Shown here: positions 1 to 5,955 of the stretch, piece after piece
How the letters are laid out: every line of letters starts with the position of its first letter
How positions within the stretch are numbered: the first letter of the stretch is position 1
Source of the DNA: an uncultured Actinomyces sp.
Lineage (GTDB): Bacteria; Actinomycetota; Actinomycetes; Actinomycetales; Actinomycetaceae
DNA: 5,976 nt
Assembly: GCA_900554605.1 (NCBI GenBank)
Contig: USHU01000073.1
Span: 1 to 5,976 of the forward strand
Direction: 5' to 3'
Translations under genes and position numbers: made by a program
Notes under the pieces: model-generated
The model's input: only the letters and a program-made list of their open reading frames with translations
Databases searched by the model: none
What the model was told of the DNA's origin: nothing

Positions 1-964
1 TCTCACCGTTGGTTTGGTTGATGGCTTGCCCTTCGGTGAGCACGCCACCGATTGAAGTCGTTGCCCCCTGCACTCCCCCGTTGAGAGTTCCACCAACGCT
101 TGAGGCTTTGGCGACTGCTGAGGAGGCGTGTGTCGAAAGCCCATCCAGAGAAGTCGACATATTCGCACTGAACTGCGAGATGCTAGAGCGGGTATCAGAG
201 ACGAGTTGATCTGCTTGGGACAAGGCCTCGTTGAGATCACTTAACGCTGAGTCGGCGCTCGTCATTGAGCGTCGCGCGCCGCTGACCTTATCCTTGGCTG
301 AATCGAGCTTCTCCCCCATTGCGTTGAGGGACTCTTCGGCCTGCCCCAATTGCTCGCTTGCGGCTTTTACTTTCTCGCTGATGTCTGAGCGCCCATTTTG
401 GAGAACTTCAGAGATCGACTTTCCCGTGGCCGTGATCTTCTCCGAAAGAGCCTGCGCGACGGTCGAGACGAAAGCCGAGTTGATCTGTTGATCTAAAGAA
501 GAAGCTCCTGCTCCGGTGATTTTCGGAGCGACGGCATTGTTCTTCTCATTGACGTAGTACTGGACATCGGGCTTGGTATAGGTGCCGTCAACAATACCCG
601 TGAGGCGCGTAGAGAAATCGGACGGAATGATGAAAGCGGCATAGGATTCCCCGCGTTCAACTTCTTTCTTTGCCTGCTCTGCTGAGACGAAATGCCATCC
701 GAGTTGATCGTTTTCGCGCAGCTTTGATTCCAGCATTGTGCCCACGTTGACAAAACCGATCGCGTCTTTCGTCGCCCCTTGGTCTTCATTGGCAACTGCG
801 ACGCGGATCTTCGAGGTATTCGAATAGGGATCCCAAAAGCCGACGATGTTAAACCAGGCATACAGTGCCGGAACAAACAGGAGGCCGATGATGACAATCC
901 ACGCGGCGGGCACGGTCACCATACGCCGAATATCCCGCTTGAGCGATCGCACAACGGGCCTCAT
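1..964 (-). CDS. YhgE/Pip family membrane protein, N-terminal part (gene continues beyond the left edge)
   Basis: An open frame of 321 codons starts at ATG 964 and runs off the window without a stop. The start is firm: GAGGAG lies 5 bases upstream (970-975) and an in-frame TGA sits at 974-976. The N-terminus has a short basic segment, then one membrane helix at about residues 20-40 ending LYAWFN, followed by WDPYSNT. Next comes an extracytoplasmic domain with VAVANEDQG (56-64), LGW (88-90), YAAFIIPSDFS (108-118), and YYVNEKNNAVAPKIT (136-150). These match the YhgE/Pip family (Lactococcus phage infection protein Pip, B. subtilis YhgE and YueB, and the related EsaA). Residues about 155-321 are Ala/Ser/Gln-rich and helical, probably coiled coil. 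Full-length relatives are usually over 600 residues with several C-terminal membrane helices, so roughly half is missing here. The family is ABC-2-permease-like, and its cellular role is poorly defined in actinobacteria; phage receptor or secretion functions are known only for some homologues. It is co-directional with smpB. Confidence 0.9.
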   Translation of the reverse strand, partial: MRPVVRSLKRDIRRMVTVPAAWIVIIGLLFVPALYAWFNIVGFWDPYSNTSKIRVAVANEDQGATKDAIGFVNVGTMLESKLRENDQLGWHFVSAEQAKKEVERGESYAAFIIPSDFSTRLTGIVDGTYTKPDVQYYVNEKNNAVAPKITGAGASSLDQQINSAFVSTVAQALSEKITATGKSISEVLQNGRSDISEKVKAASEQLGQAEESLNAMGEKLDSAKDKVSGARRSMTSADSALSDLNEALSQADQLVSDTRSSISQFSANMSTSLDGLSTHASSAVAKASSVGGTLNGGVQGATTSIGGVLTEGQAINQTNGE

Positions 965-986
965 AAACGCTCCTCAAACAGAACAG

Positions 987-1018
987 GCTGTGTACCTTCC
1001 ACATGGAGGGCACACAGC
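987..1018 (-). terminator. Hairpin between smpB and the YhgE/Pip gene; weak terminator or attenuator
   Basis: GCTGTGT (987-993) pairs perfectly with ACACAGC (1012-1018). After a single mismatch, CCTTCC (995-1000) pairs with GGAGGG (1005-1010) with one G-U-type pair, leaving a 4-base loop at 1001-1004. Read on the minus strand, the stem is followed by CTGTTCTGTTTG, which is T-rich but not a clean U tract. It lies 25 bases after the smpB stop and 11 bases before the YhgE ribosome binding site. It could end the ftsE-smpB transcript, or act as a partial terminator controlling read-through into the membrane-protein gene. The fold is seen directly; termination is inferred. Confidence 0.45.
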
Positions 1019-1042
1019 ACTTCCTCGTGAACACGCCGCCGA

Positions 1043-1570
1043 TCAGCGACGTGCTTGTTTGACATAGCGACGCATCGCGCGCTCTGCCTCACGCTGGTCC
1101 TGTTTTTCGCGCAGGGCCTGACGTTTATCCCACTCTTGTTTACCGCGAGCAAGGGCGATCTCTACCTTTGCGCGTCCGCCAATGAAGTACAGCTCAAGAG
1201 GAACGATGGTGTATCCCTTGGCAGAAGACTTATCGGCAAGAGTGGAAATTTCACTGCTATGCAGTAAAAGCTTCCGCTTCCGCGTGGGAGCATGGTTTGT
1301 CCACGAACCCTGGGCATACATGGGGATATTCGCCCCGTACAGCCAAGCCTCGCCGTTCTTAATCTCTACCCACGCATCGACAAGCGACGCGCGCCCCATA
1401 CGCAGGGCTTTCACTTCGGTACCCGAAAGCACCATGCCGGCCTCCCACGTATCTTCGATGAGATAGTCGTGGCGAGCCTTCTTATTGCGAGCAATAGTTT
1501 TCTTCGCGTCCGAGGCGGCCTTACGCTTCTCGGATTCGGTAGGCTTTGGTTTCTTCCATTCCTTCGGCAT
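1043..1570 (-). CDS. smpB: SsrA-binding protein SmpB
   Basis: SmpB binds tmRNA and brings it to ribosomes stalled on mRNAs lacking a stop codon, so that the chain is tagged and released. The 175-residue product shows the family blocks in order: NKKARHDYLIED (29-40), EAGMVLSGTEVKALR (43-57), GRASL (59-63), GEAWLYGANI (73-82), PTRKRKLLLH (95-104), GYTIVPLELYF (119-129), and DKR (148-150). A basic C-terminal tail follows (REKQDQREAERAMRR), the part that enters the decoding centre in studied SmpBs. It is somewhat longer than E. coli SmpB, mainly because of a Lys/Glu-rich N-terminal extension of about ten residues. An upstream in-frame GTG at 1576 is less likely as the start because the Shine-Dalgarno GAGGGG abuts it, whereas ATG 1570 is 6 bases from it. 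It lies 40 bases after the M23 peptidase gene and is probably co-transcribed with it. No ssrA (tmRNA) gene was recognised nearby. The stop is TGA. Confidence 0.96.
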   Translation of the reverse strand: MPKEWKKPKPTESEKRKAASDAKKTIARNKKARHDYLIEDTWEAGMVLSGTEVKALRMGRASLVDAWVEIKNGEAWLYGANIPMYAQGSWTNHAPTRKRKLLLHSSEISTLADKSSAKGYTIVPLELYFIGGRAKVEIALARGKQEWDKRQALREKQDQREAERAMRRYVKQARR

Positions 1571-1576
1571 AAGCAC

Positions 1577-1582
1577 CCCCTC
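1577..1582 (-). promoter_or_regulatory. Ribosome binding site of smpB, decides the start
   Basis: GAGGGG on the minus strand lies immediately next to a GTG (1574-1576) but 6 bases before ATG 1568-1570. The spacing favours the ATG, which removes two residues from the longest frame. Confidence 0.6.
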
Positions 1583-1610
1583 AGTGAGAAATTACAGGAG
1601 AACTATTGTC

Positions 1611-2882
1611 CTACAAGTAATCAAGAGGTTCAACATCAGCGCCATTGCGCATGACAGACAGGTGGAGGTGGCAGCCGGTGGCGTAGCCGGTAGCGCCGAC
1701 CCAACCCAAAACAGTGTCGCGCCCAACCTGCTGGCCCACATGAACATTCGTTGATTGCATGTGGACGTAGGCGGTCGACATCGAGGCACCATTCATCATG
1801 CCGTGGTTGACGTAGACAACGTTTCCGCCAGCCGTTTCAACGGTTACAGCAGTGACAACACCTTCGGCAACCGGATAAATTTCAGTACCGCAGTTCGCCG
1901 CGAAGTCTGTTCCATTGTGATAACGGGAGATCCCAAGGACAGGGTGGACTCGCCACCCGAATGGTGACGTCACGACCAAAGGAACGGGAAGCGGGCTGGA
2001 GAAGTTCGAGGACGAAGTGTAGCGCCGATTCTGGCGGCGATTTTCTTCATCAATCGCAGCGAGCTTCGAAGTTGCCTCCTGGTATTCACGCTGCCATTGG
2101 CCGAGCTGTTCTTCAGCCTGGGCTTTCTGTGCATCCCACTGGGCGCGCTTTTCTTCCGAGGTCTTCTTCAGTTCGTCGAGCTCGCGAAGCTTCGTTTCCG
2201 CAGTGTTCTTTGCGCTTTCTGCTTCTTCCGAGGCCTTGCGCGCTTTTTCCTCAAGCGCAGAGATACGCGCAGTTACAGCGCTCTGTCGACTTTGCTGATT
2301 GCGAGTGGAAGCCTGAACCCCTTGTGCTTGACTCAAAGCACTGTCCTGGGCGCGAGTGAGAGCATCGGCCGCGGCTGCGCGATCAGCAATCTCTTCGGTC
2401 CCAGAAGAGGACAAAGCAATGAGCAAGGGAGAACTGGTTCCCCCCGACTGATACATCTCGCGCGCAAGTGAACCCACTGCTTTTTCTGCAGCCTCCTGTT
2501 GCTTGCGTGCCTTTGTCATTTCTTCACTCAGACGGTTCGCTTCCGCTTGAGCGGCATCCAATTGTGCCTGGGCAACATCGTGTTCCCGCTTTGCCCCCTC
2601 ATATCGTTCATTCGCCGTATCGAGTTCAGCCTGAGCGACGGGAATTTGTGCGTTCGCAGTTTCAAGATCCACATAGACCTGGGCAAGAGAGGAATCTAAG
2701 CCCTCAAGGTTGTTGCGCAGTTCTTGAACGTGTTGCGCGGACTGACGCTGTGCCTCGGCTACGCGATCACGGTCCTCATCAGCCAAGGCCGGGGGCGCAA
2801 AGCTCATGGGGGCAAGAACAATGAGCAGTGCCGCAGCACTGGTCATTCGCTTGGACAGACCGCGAAAACGTGGGAGCTTCAT
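1611..2882 (-). CDS. Exported coiled-coil M23 (LytM) peptidoglycan endopeptidase, probable FtsEX partner
   Basis: The 423-residue product probably cleaves peptide cross-bridges in peptidoglycan during cell separation. A signal peptide is clear: basic start (KLPRFRGLSKR), hydrophobic core (15-30), and likely cleavage after PALA (residue 34). Two long Ala/Glu/Gln/Lys-rich coiled-coil stretches (about 36-142 and 176-287) flank a less helical segment (143-175), as in EnvC and PcsB-type proteins. After a Ser-rich linker, the M23 domain covers about 300-423. Its zinc and catalytic residues are all visible: H322-x3-D326, H374 (AYVHM), and H405-L-H407; Cys331 and Cys404 may pair. The fold therefore looks active, unlike EnvC, whose LytM domain is degenerate. 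The gene starts 4 bases after the ftsX stop with no obvious Shine-Dalgarno sequence, so translation is probably coupled to ftsX. Position and layout imply that FtsX recruits and activates it outside the membrane; this is inferred from family knowledge. The stop is TAG. Confidence 0.93.
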   Translation of the reverse strand: MKLPRFRGLSKRMTSAAALLIVLAPMSFAPPALADEDRDRVAEAQRQSAQHVQELRNNLEGLDSSLAQVYVDLETANAQIPVAQAELDTANERYEGAKREHDVAQAQLDAAQAEANRLSEEMTKARKQQEAAEKAVGSLAREMYQSGGTSSPLLIALSSSGTEEIADRAAAADALTRAQDSALSQAQGVQASTRNQQSRQSAVTARISALEEKARKASEEAESAKNTAETKLRELDELKKTSEEKRAQWDAQKAQAEEQLGQWQREYQEATSKLAAIDEENRRQNRRYTSSSNFSSPLPVPLVVTSPFGWRVHPVLGISRYHNGTDFAANCGTEIYPVAEGVVTAVTVETAGGNVVYVNHGMMNGASMSTAYVHMQSTNVHVGQQVGRDTVLGWVGATGYATGCHLHLSVMRNGADVEPLDYL

Positions 2883-2886
2883 AGGA

Positions 2887-3801
2887 TCAGATCTTTGTGT
2901 ACTTCGCTAAGGAGAAAGCAGAGGCGGACAGCGCCAGGAGAACAGCCGCGATGATGAGGATCGGAGACATGATCCAAACCTCACGCATGCCGATAAAGTT
3001 CGTCCAGCGGAAGGCCTGTGCAAGCCACTGGTTGACCAGAACATGCACGCCGACAAAGAGCGTTCCAACAGCAAGGAGCGCGCCCACCACGGCGGCGATC
3101 GCACCCTCAATCATGAAGGGAGCCTGGATGAACAAGTTCGACGCACCCACCAGACGCATGATGGAGGTTTCACGTTCACGACTCATCGCGGACAGGCGAA
3201 TAGTGGTCGTAATGAGCAAGACCGCGGCGATGATCATGACGCCCGCCAAGCCCAGCGACAGGCCTCGGGCCTTACCCAAAACCTGGAACAAGGGCTCAAC
3301 GATCTCACGCTGGTCCTTCACCACGGATACACCGGGAGATCCCGTGAGTTCGTCGCGAATAATGCTGAATTGCTCGGGATTGACCAGCTTGACGCGGAAG
3401 GAGACTTGCATCATGTCTTCGGTCGTCCACTGCCCCAGCGAAGAATTCCCGTAAATCTGAATGAAGTTCTTATAGGCTTCCGCCTTCGATTCCTCGAAAA
3501 CTTCCTTCACATAGGGAGCAAGCTCAGCAGAGGCAAGCTTGTCGCGAACAGCTCCAATCTGAGCCTCGGTTGCTTCTTGGTTATTGCAGCTCGGAGTCTG
3601 GTCATTGTTGGCACACATGTAGACCGACACTTCGATCTTGTCGTACCACTGGCTCTTCATACGCGAAACCTGCATCTGAGAAAGCCCAGCAATGCCAACG
3701 AAAAGAAGGGACACGAAGGTCACGATAACAACGGCAACGGACATCGCACGGTTGCGCGACAGGCCCTTACCGACCTCGGAAAGAATAAAACGTAGCTTCA
3801 T
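2887..3801 (-). CDS. ftsX: Cell division ABC transporter-like permease FtsX
   Basis: FtsX is the membrane half of the FtsEX complex, which passes ATP-driven shape changes to cell-wall hydrolases outside the cell at the septum. The 304-residue product has the family's four-helix layout: helix 1 at about 20-42, a large extracytoplasmic domain (about 43-180), then helices at about 183-203, 228-256 and 276-297. The conserved cytoplasmic stretch RERETSIMRLVGAS (208-221) lies after helix 2, as is typical of FtsX. The N-terminal [18 protein letters not shown] is characteristic of actinobacterial FtsX. Cys63 and Cys72 lie in the exported domain and could form a disulphide that closes a small loop. 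The start ATG overlaps the ftsE stop by one base (TAATG), indicating translational coupling, and the peptidase follows after 4 bases. The length is normal for the family. Confidence 0.97.
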   Translation of the reverse strand: MKLRFILSEVGKGLSRNRAMSVAVVIVTFVSLLFVGIAGLSQMQVSRMKSQWYDKIEVSVYMCANNDQTPSCNNQEATEAQIGAVRDKLASAELAPYVKEVFEESKAEAYKNFIQIYGNSSLGQWTTEDMMQVSFRVKLVNPEQFSIIRDELTGSPGVSVVKDQREIVEPLFQVLGKARGLSLGLAGVMIIAAVLLITTTIRLSAMSRERETSIMRLVGASNLFIQAPFMIEGAIAAVVGALLAVGTLFVGVHVLVNQWLAQAFRWTNFIGMREVWIMSPILIIAAVLLALSASAFSLAKYTKI

Positions 3802-4490
3802 TACTTCACCGCCCCATACACGCCGCTGTCCTGATCACGCGCAACTGTTCCATCGTGCAATTCGATCACGCGCATACGCATCTGATTCACGATTGCTGCA
3901 TCGTGAGTAGCCATAACGACCGTCGTCCCATTGCGGTTAATGCGGTCCAAAAGACGCATAATTCCCAAGGACGTATCCGGGTCCAAGTTTCCAGTCGGCT
4001 CATCGGCCAACAGCAATTCGGGGCGATTCACCATCGCTCTGGCGATAGCAACGCGCTGTTCTTCACCACCGGAGAGCTCGTGGGGCAAGCGCTTTTCCTT
4101 GCCAGCAAGACCCACCAGTTCCAGCACCTCGGGAACTTGGGTCTCAATCGCGTGACGAGGCTTACCGATCACTTGCATAGCCAATGCAACGTTTTCGTAA
4201 ACGCTCTTCGAGGGCAGCAGGCGGAAATCCTGGAAGACGGTTCCCACCTGGCGACGGAGTTTTGGAACCGACCAGCGAGAAAGCTTGCCTACGTCGTGGC
4301 CGAGAACCCACACGGTTCCCGAAGTCGCGCGAATCTCCCGCATGGTGAGCTGGAGGAACGTGGACTTACCTGAGCCGGATTTACCTACGAGGAAGACGAA
4401 CTCTCCGCGCTTCACTTCGAGGGAAACATCGTCTAATGCCGGACGTGCACCAGGCTGATACACCATGGTCACGTGATCAAATCGAATCAT
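3801..4490 (-). CDS. ftsE: Cell division ATP-binding protein FtsE
   Basis: FtsE is the cytoplasmic ATPase of the FtsEX complex; ATP binding and hydrolysis drive FtsX to activate hydrolases. The 229-residue product has a complete ABC ATPase motif set: Walker [10 protein letters not shown] (36-44), Q-loop Gln87 in FQDFRLLP, signature LSGGE (139-143), Walker B LLLADEP (159-165), D-loop NLD (168-170), and switch His196 (ATHD). The FQDFRLLP stretch and DEPTGNLDP are typical of FtsE. The signature continues [11 protein letters not shown], with a Glu where many FtsE proteins have Gln; this is minor. The stop TAA overlaps the ftsX ATG. Only 106 bases separate it from prfB, and these hold the prfB terminator, so its own promoter must lie at about 4491-4560. 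A TAGGGT at 4524-4529 could be a -10 box, but I see no convincing -35. The Shine-Dalgarno sequence is weak (AGACGG). Confidence 0.97.
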   Translation of the reverse strand: MIRFDHVTMVYQPGARPALDDVSLEVKRGEFVFLVGKSGSGKSTFLQLTMREIRATSGTVWVLGHDVGKLSRWSVPKLRRQVGTVFQDFRLLPSKSVYENVALAMQVIGKPRHAIETQVPEVLELVGLAGKEKRLPHELSGGEEQRVAIARAMVNRPELLLADEPTGNLDPDTSLGIMRLLDRINRNGTTVVMATHDAAIVNQMRMRVIELHDGTVARDQDSGVYGAVK

Positions 4491-4564
4491 GAGCCGTCTC
4501 TGATCGGGGTTATGGTCTCTTTTACCCTATGCATTCAGCGGCTCGCTGCACCGGCGACACGCGC

Positions 4565-4592
4565 AAAAGCCCGGGCCTTCGCCCGGGCTTTT
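4565..4592 (-). terminator. Intrinsic terminator of prfB (symmetric, could act both ways)
   Basis: GCCCGGGC (4569-4576) and GCCCGGGC (4581-4588) form a perfect 8-pair GC stem with a 4-base loop (CTTC, plus strand). It is flanked by AAAA and TTTT, which extend the stem to 12 pairs and supply a U tract on either strand. It begins 4 bases after the prfB stop codon. It separates prfB transcription from ftsE and would also stop any antisense transcript entering prfB from the left. Confidence 0.9.
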
Positions 4593-4596
4593 CACT

Positions 4597-5724
4597 TTAC
4601 TCAGCGTTCTGCTGGTTCTTACGCCAACGGATTCCCGCATTGATAAAGCCATCGATGTCGCCATCGAAAACGTTTTGTGGATTCCCCGACTCGTACTCGG
4701 TTCGCAGGTCCTTCACCATCTGGTAGGGCTGAAGAACATACGAGCGCATCTGATCGCCCCACGAGGCCTTCACGTCCCCAGCAAGTTCCTTCTTCTTGGC
4801 CTGCTCTTCCTCATGGCGAAGAACCAAGAGGCGAGACTGCAGAACTCGCAGGGCAGCCGCACGGTTTTGAATCTGGGACTTCTCATCTTGCATCGAAACA
4901 ACGATGCCCGTGGGAATGTGAGTCATACGAACCGCAGAGTCCGTCGTGTTCACCGACTGGCCACCTGGACCCGAGGAACGGAAGACATCAACCTTGAGTT
5001 CGGATTCGGGAATCTCAATGTGGTCTGTTGACTCGATCAGGGGAATAACCTCAACGGCCGCGAAAGAAGTCTGGCGGCGTCCCTGGTTATCGAAGGGGCT
5101 GATACGCACGAGGCGGTGGGTACCGGCCTCGACCGAAAGAGTGCCATAGGCGTAGGGCGCCTGAACCTCGAAAGTTGCCGACTTCAGGCCAGCTTCTTCC
5201 GCGTAGGACGTATCCATGACCTTCGTCGGATAACCATGACGCTCGGCCCAACGCAGGTACATGCGCAAGAGGATCTCAGCAAAATCAGCAGCATCCACGC
5301 CGCCGGCACCGCTTCGAATAGTAATAACCGCGTTGCGCTCGTCGTATTCACCATCAAGAAGGGTACGGATCTCAAGAGCAGACATGTCGTCCTTGAGAGC
5401 AGCCAAATCAGCTTCGGCCTCGGCGAAGATATCTTCTGCCTCCGAGGGATCGCTTTCCGCAGTTTCGCGCGCCATATCGACAATGGCCTCGAGGTCATCA
5501 ATGCGTTCTTCCATGGCCAGCACGCGATCGAGCTCGCTCTGACGGTGAGACAGCTGCGAGGTTACTTCCTGAGCGTGCGAGGGGTCATCCCACAGGTCCG
5601 GAGCAGCCGCCTGCTGCGACAACTCTTCGATCTGCGCGCGAAGACGCTCGGGCTGCACAACTGCGGAGATGTTCTCCATGGTTGTGCGCAAGGACTGGAT
5701 CTCTTCAGAAAACTCAATGGCCAC
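4597..5724 (-). CDS. prfB: Peptide chain release factor 2 (RF2)
   Basis: RF2 recognises UGA and UAA stop codons in the ribosomal A site and triggers release of the finished protein. The 375-residue product has the helical N-terminal domain (about 1-110) and the codon-recognition domain with the RF2-specific SPF tripeptide (209-211). The catalytic GGQ (254-256) sits in [18 protein letters not shown], followed by HIPTGIVV and the SQIQNRAAA block. SPF rather than PxT marks it as RF2, not RF1. The frame is continuous from the start, so it has no internal UGA or programmed +1 frameshift of the E. coli type, a common situation in actinobacteria. The start is GTG 5724; an in-frame TGA at 5743-5745 limits upstream alternatives, and there is no Shine-Dalgarno sequence. 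A promoter placed so that transcription begins on this GTG supports it. ATG at codon 16 is a less likely alternative. The stop is TAA, followed at once by a hairpin terminator. Confidence 0.97.
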   Translation of the reverse strand: MAIEFSEEIQSLRTTMENISAVVQPERLRAQIEELSQQAAAPDLWDDPSHAQEVTSQLSHRQSELDRVLAMEERIDDLEAIVDMARETAESDPSEAEDIFAEAEADLAALKDDMSALEIRTLLDGEYDERNAVITIRSGAGGVDAADFAEILLRMYLRWAERHGYPTKVMDTSYAEEAGLKSATFEVQAPYAYGTLSVEAGTHRLVRISPFDNQGRRQTSFAAVEVIPLIESTDHIEIPESELKVDVFRSSGPGGQSVNTTDSAVRMTHIPTGIVVSMQDEKSQIQNRAAALRVLQSRLLVLRHEEEQAKKKELAGDVKASWGDQMRSYVLQPYQMVKDLRTEYESGNPQNVFDGDIDGFINAGIRWRKNQQNAE

Positions 5725-5760
5725 GTCTAAAGGGTAGCCGAATCATCTAATTATTGACGA
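5725..5760 (-). promoter_or_regulatory. Candidate leaderless promoter of prfB
   Basis: On the minus strand a -35-like TCGTCA (5755-5760, 4 of 6 matches to TTGACA) is followed after 18 bases by TACCCT (5731-5736), which fits the TAnnnT actinobacterial -10 pattern. TTAGAC (5725-5730) then leads directly to the GTG start codon. The usual -10 to start-site distance puts +1 on the G of GTG. The lack of any ribosome binding site agrees with a leaderless mRNA. The motifs are seen; promoter activity is inferred. Confidence 0.5.
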
Positions 5761-5801
5761 GGCCGGGGCCGGGTTCGGCGGCCACAAACGGCCTGTGACC
5801 C

Positions 5802-5928
5802 TGTGGATAGAGGGCCTTCAGGCGAAGACTAACGCGTTATAGGCGATTGCGCGACCGACGCTGTGCACGGACATGTGCACATATTGTGGATAACCTGTGC
5901 ACAACGCCGATTGACCCTGTGCACAGGG
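5802..5928. promoter_or_regulatory. Cluster of DnaA-box-like and TGTGCACA sites between divergent genes
   Basis: On the minus strand there is a perfect DnaA box TTATCCACA (5885-5893), a one-mismatch box CTATCCACA (5802-5810), and TTGTGCACA (5896-5904), close to the TTGTCCACA form found in high-GC actinobacteria. Related sites are ATGTGCACA (5874-5882), CTGTGCACA (5918-5926) and CCGTGCACA (5862-5870). The last site but one is the centre of a perfect 14-base palindrome CCCTGTGCACAGGG (5915-5928). The rest of the 252-base gap at 5725-5976 holds a GC-rich stretch (5760-5800), a 10-base palindrome TAACGCGTTA (5830-5839), and no gene. DnaA binding would fit; a palindrome-binding repressor is the alternative. 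Confidence 0.5.
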
Positions 5929-5955
5929 CTTAATGACCGCTCTGTCAGGGCAGAT

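Noticed and set aside
493..897. A 134-codon minus-strand open frame
   Set aside because: It lies in another frame inside the YhgE/Pip coding sequence, and its Ser/Arg/Pro-rich product resembles no family.
965..1042. A tmRNA (ssrA) gene next to smpB
   Set aside because: The gap is only 78 bases, and there is no tRNA-like end or tag reading frame.
1577..1610. A promoter for smpB in the gap after the peptidase gene
   Set aside because: GGACAA and TAATTT are only 11 bases apart, too close for a -35/-10 pair; co-transcription is simpler.
3043..3795. A 250-codon open frame on the plus strand
   Set aside because: It lies wholly antisense to ftsX, is low-complexity and rich in His/Asn/Arg, and has no family resemblance; it is a shadow of the codon usage of ftsX.
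5116..5730. A 204-codon open frame on the plus strand
   Set aside because: It is antisense to prfB, whose motifs and continuity are beyond doubt; no domain was recognised in it.
5760..5800. GC-rich stretch with short GGCC repeats
   Set aside because: Possible stems are only about 4 pairs long with no T tract; no convincing terminator or structured RNA.
5830..5839. Palindrome TAACGCGTTA
   Set aside because: A single 10-base palindrome without repeats nearby; it can occur by chance and matches no operator I can name with confidence.
5802..5928. Calling this region the chromosomal origin oriC
   Set aside because: dnaA and dnaN are not visible, no clear AT-rich unwinding element was seen, and only one box is perfect. 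A DnaA-regulated or unrelated site remains equally possible.
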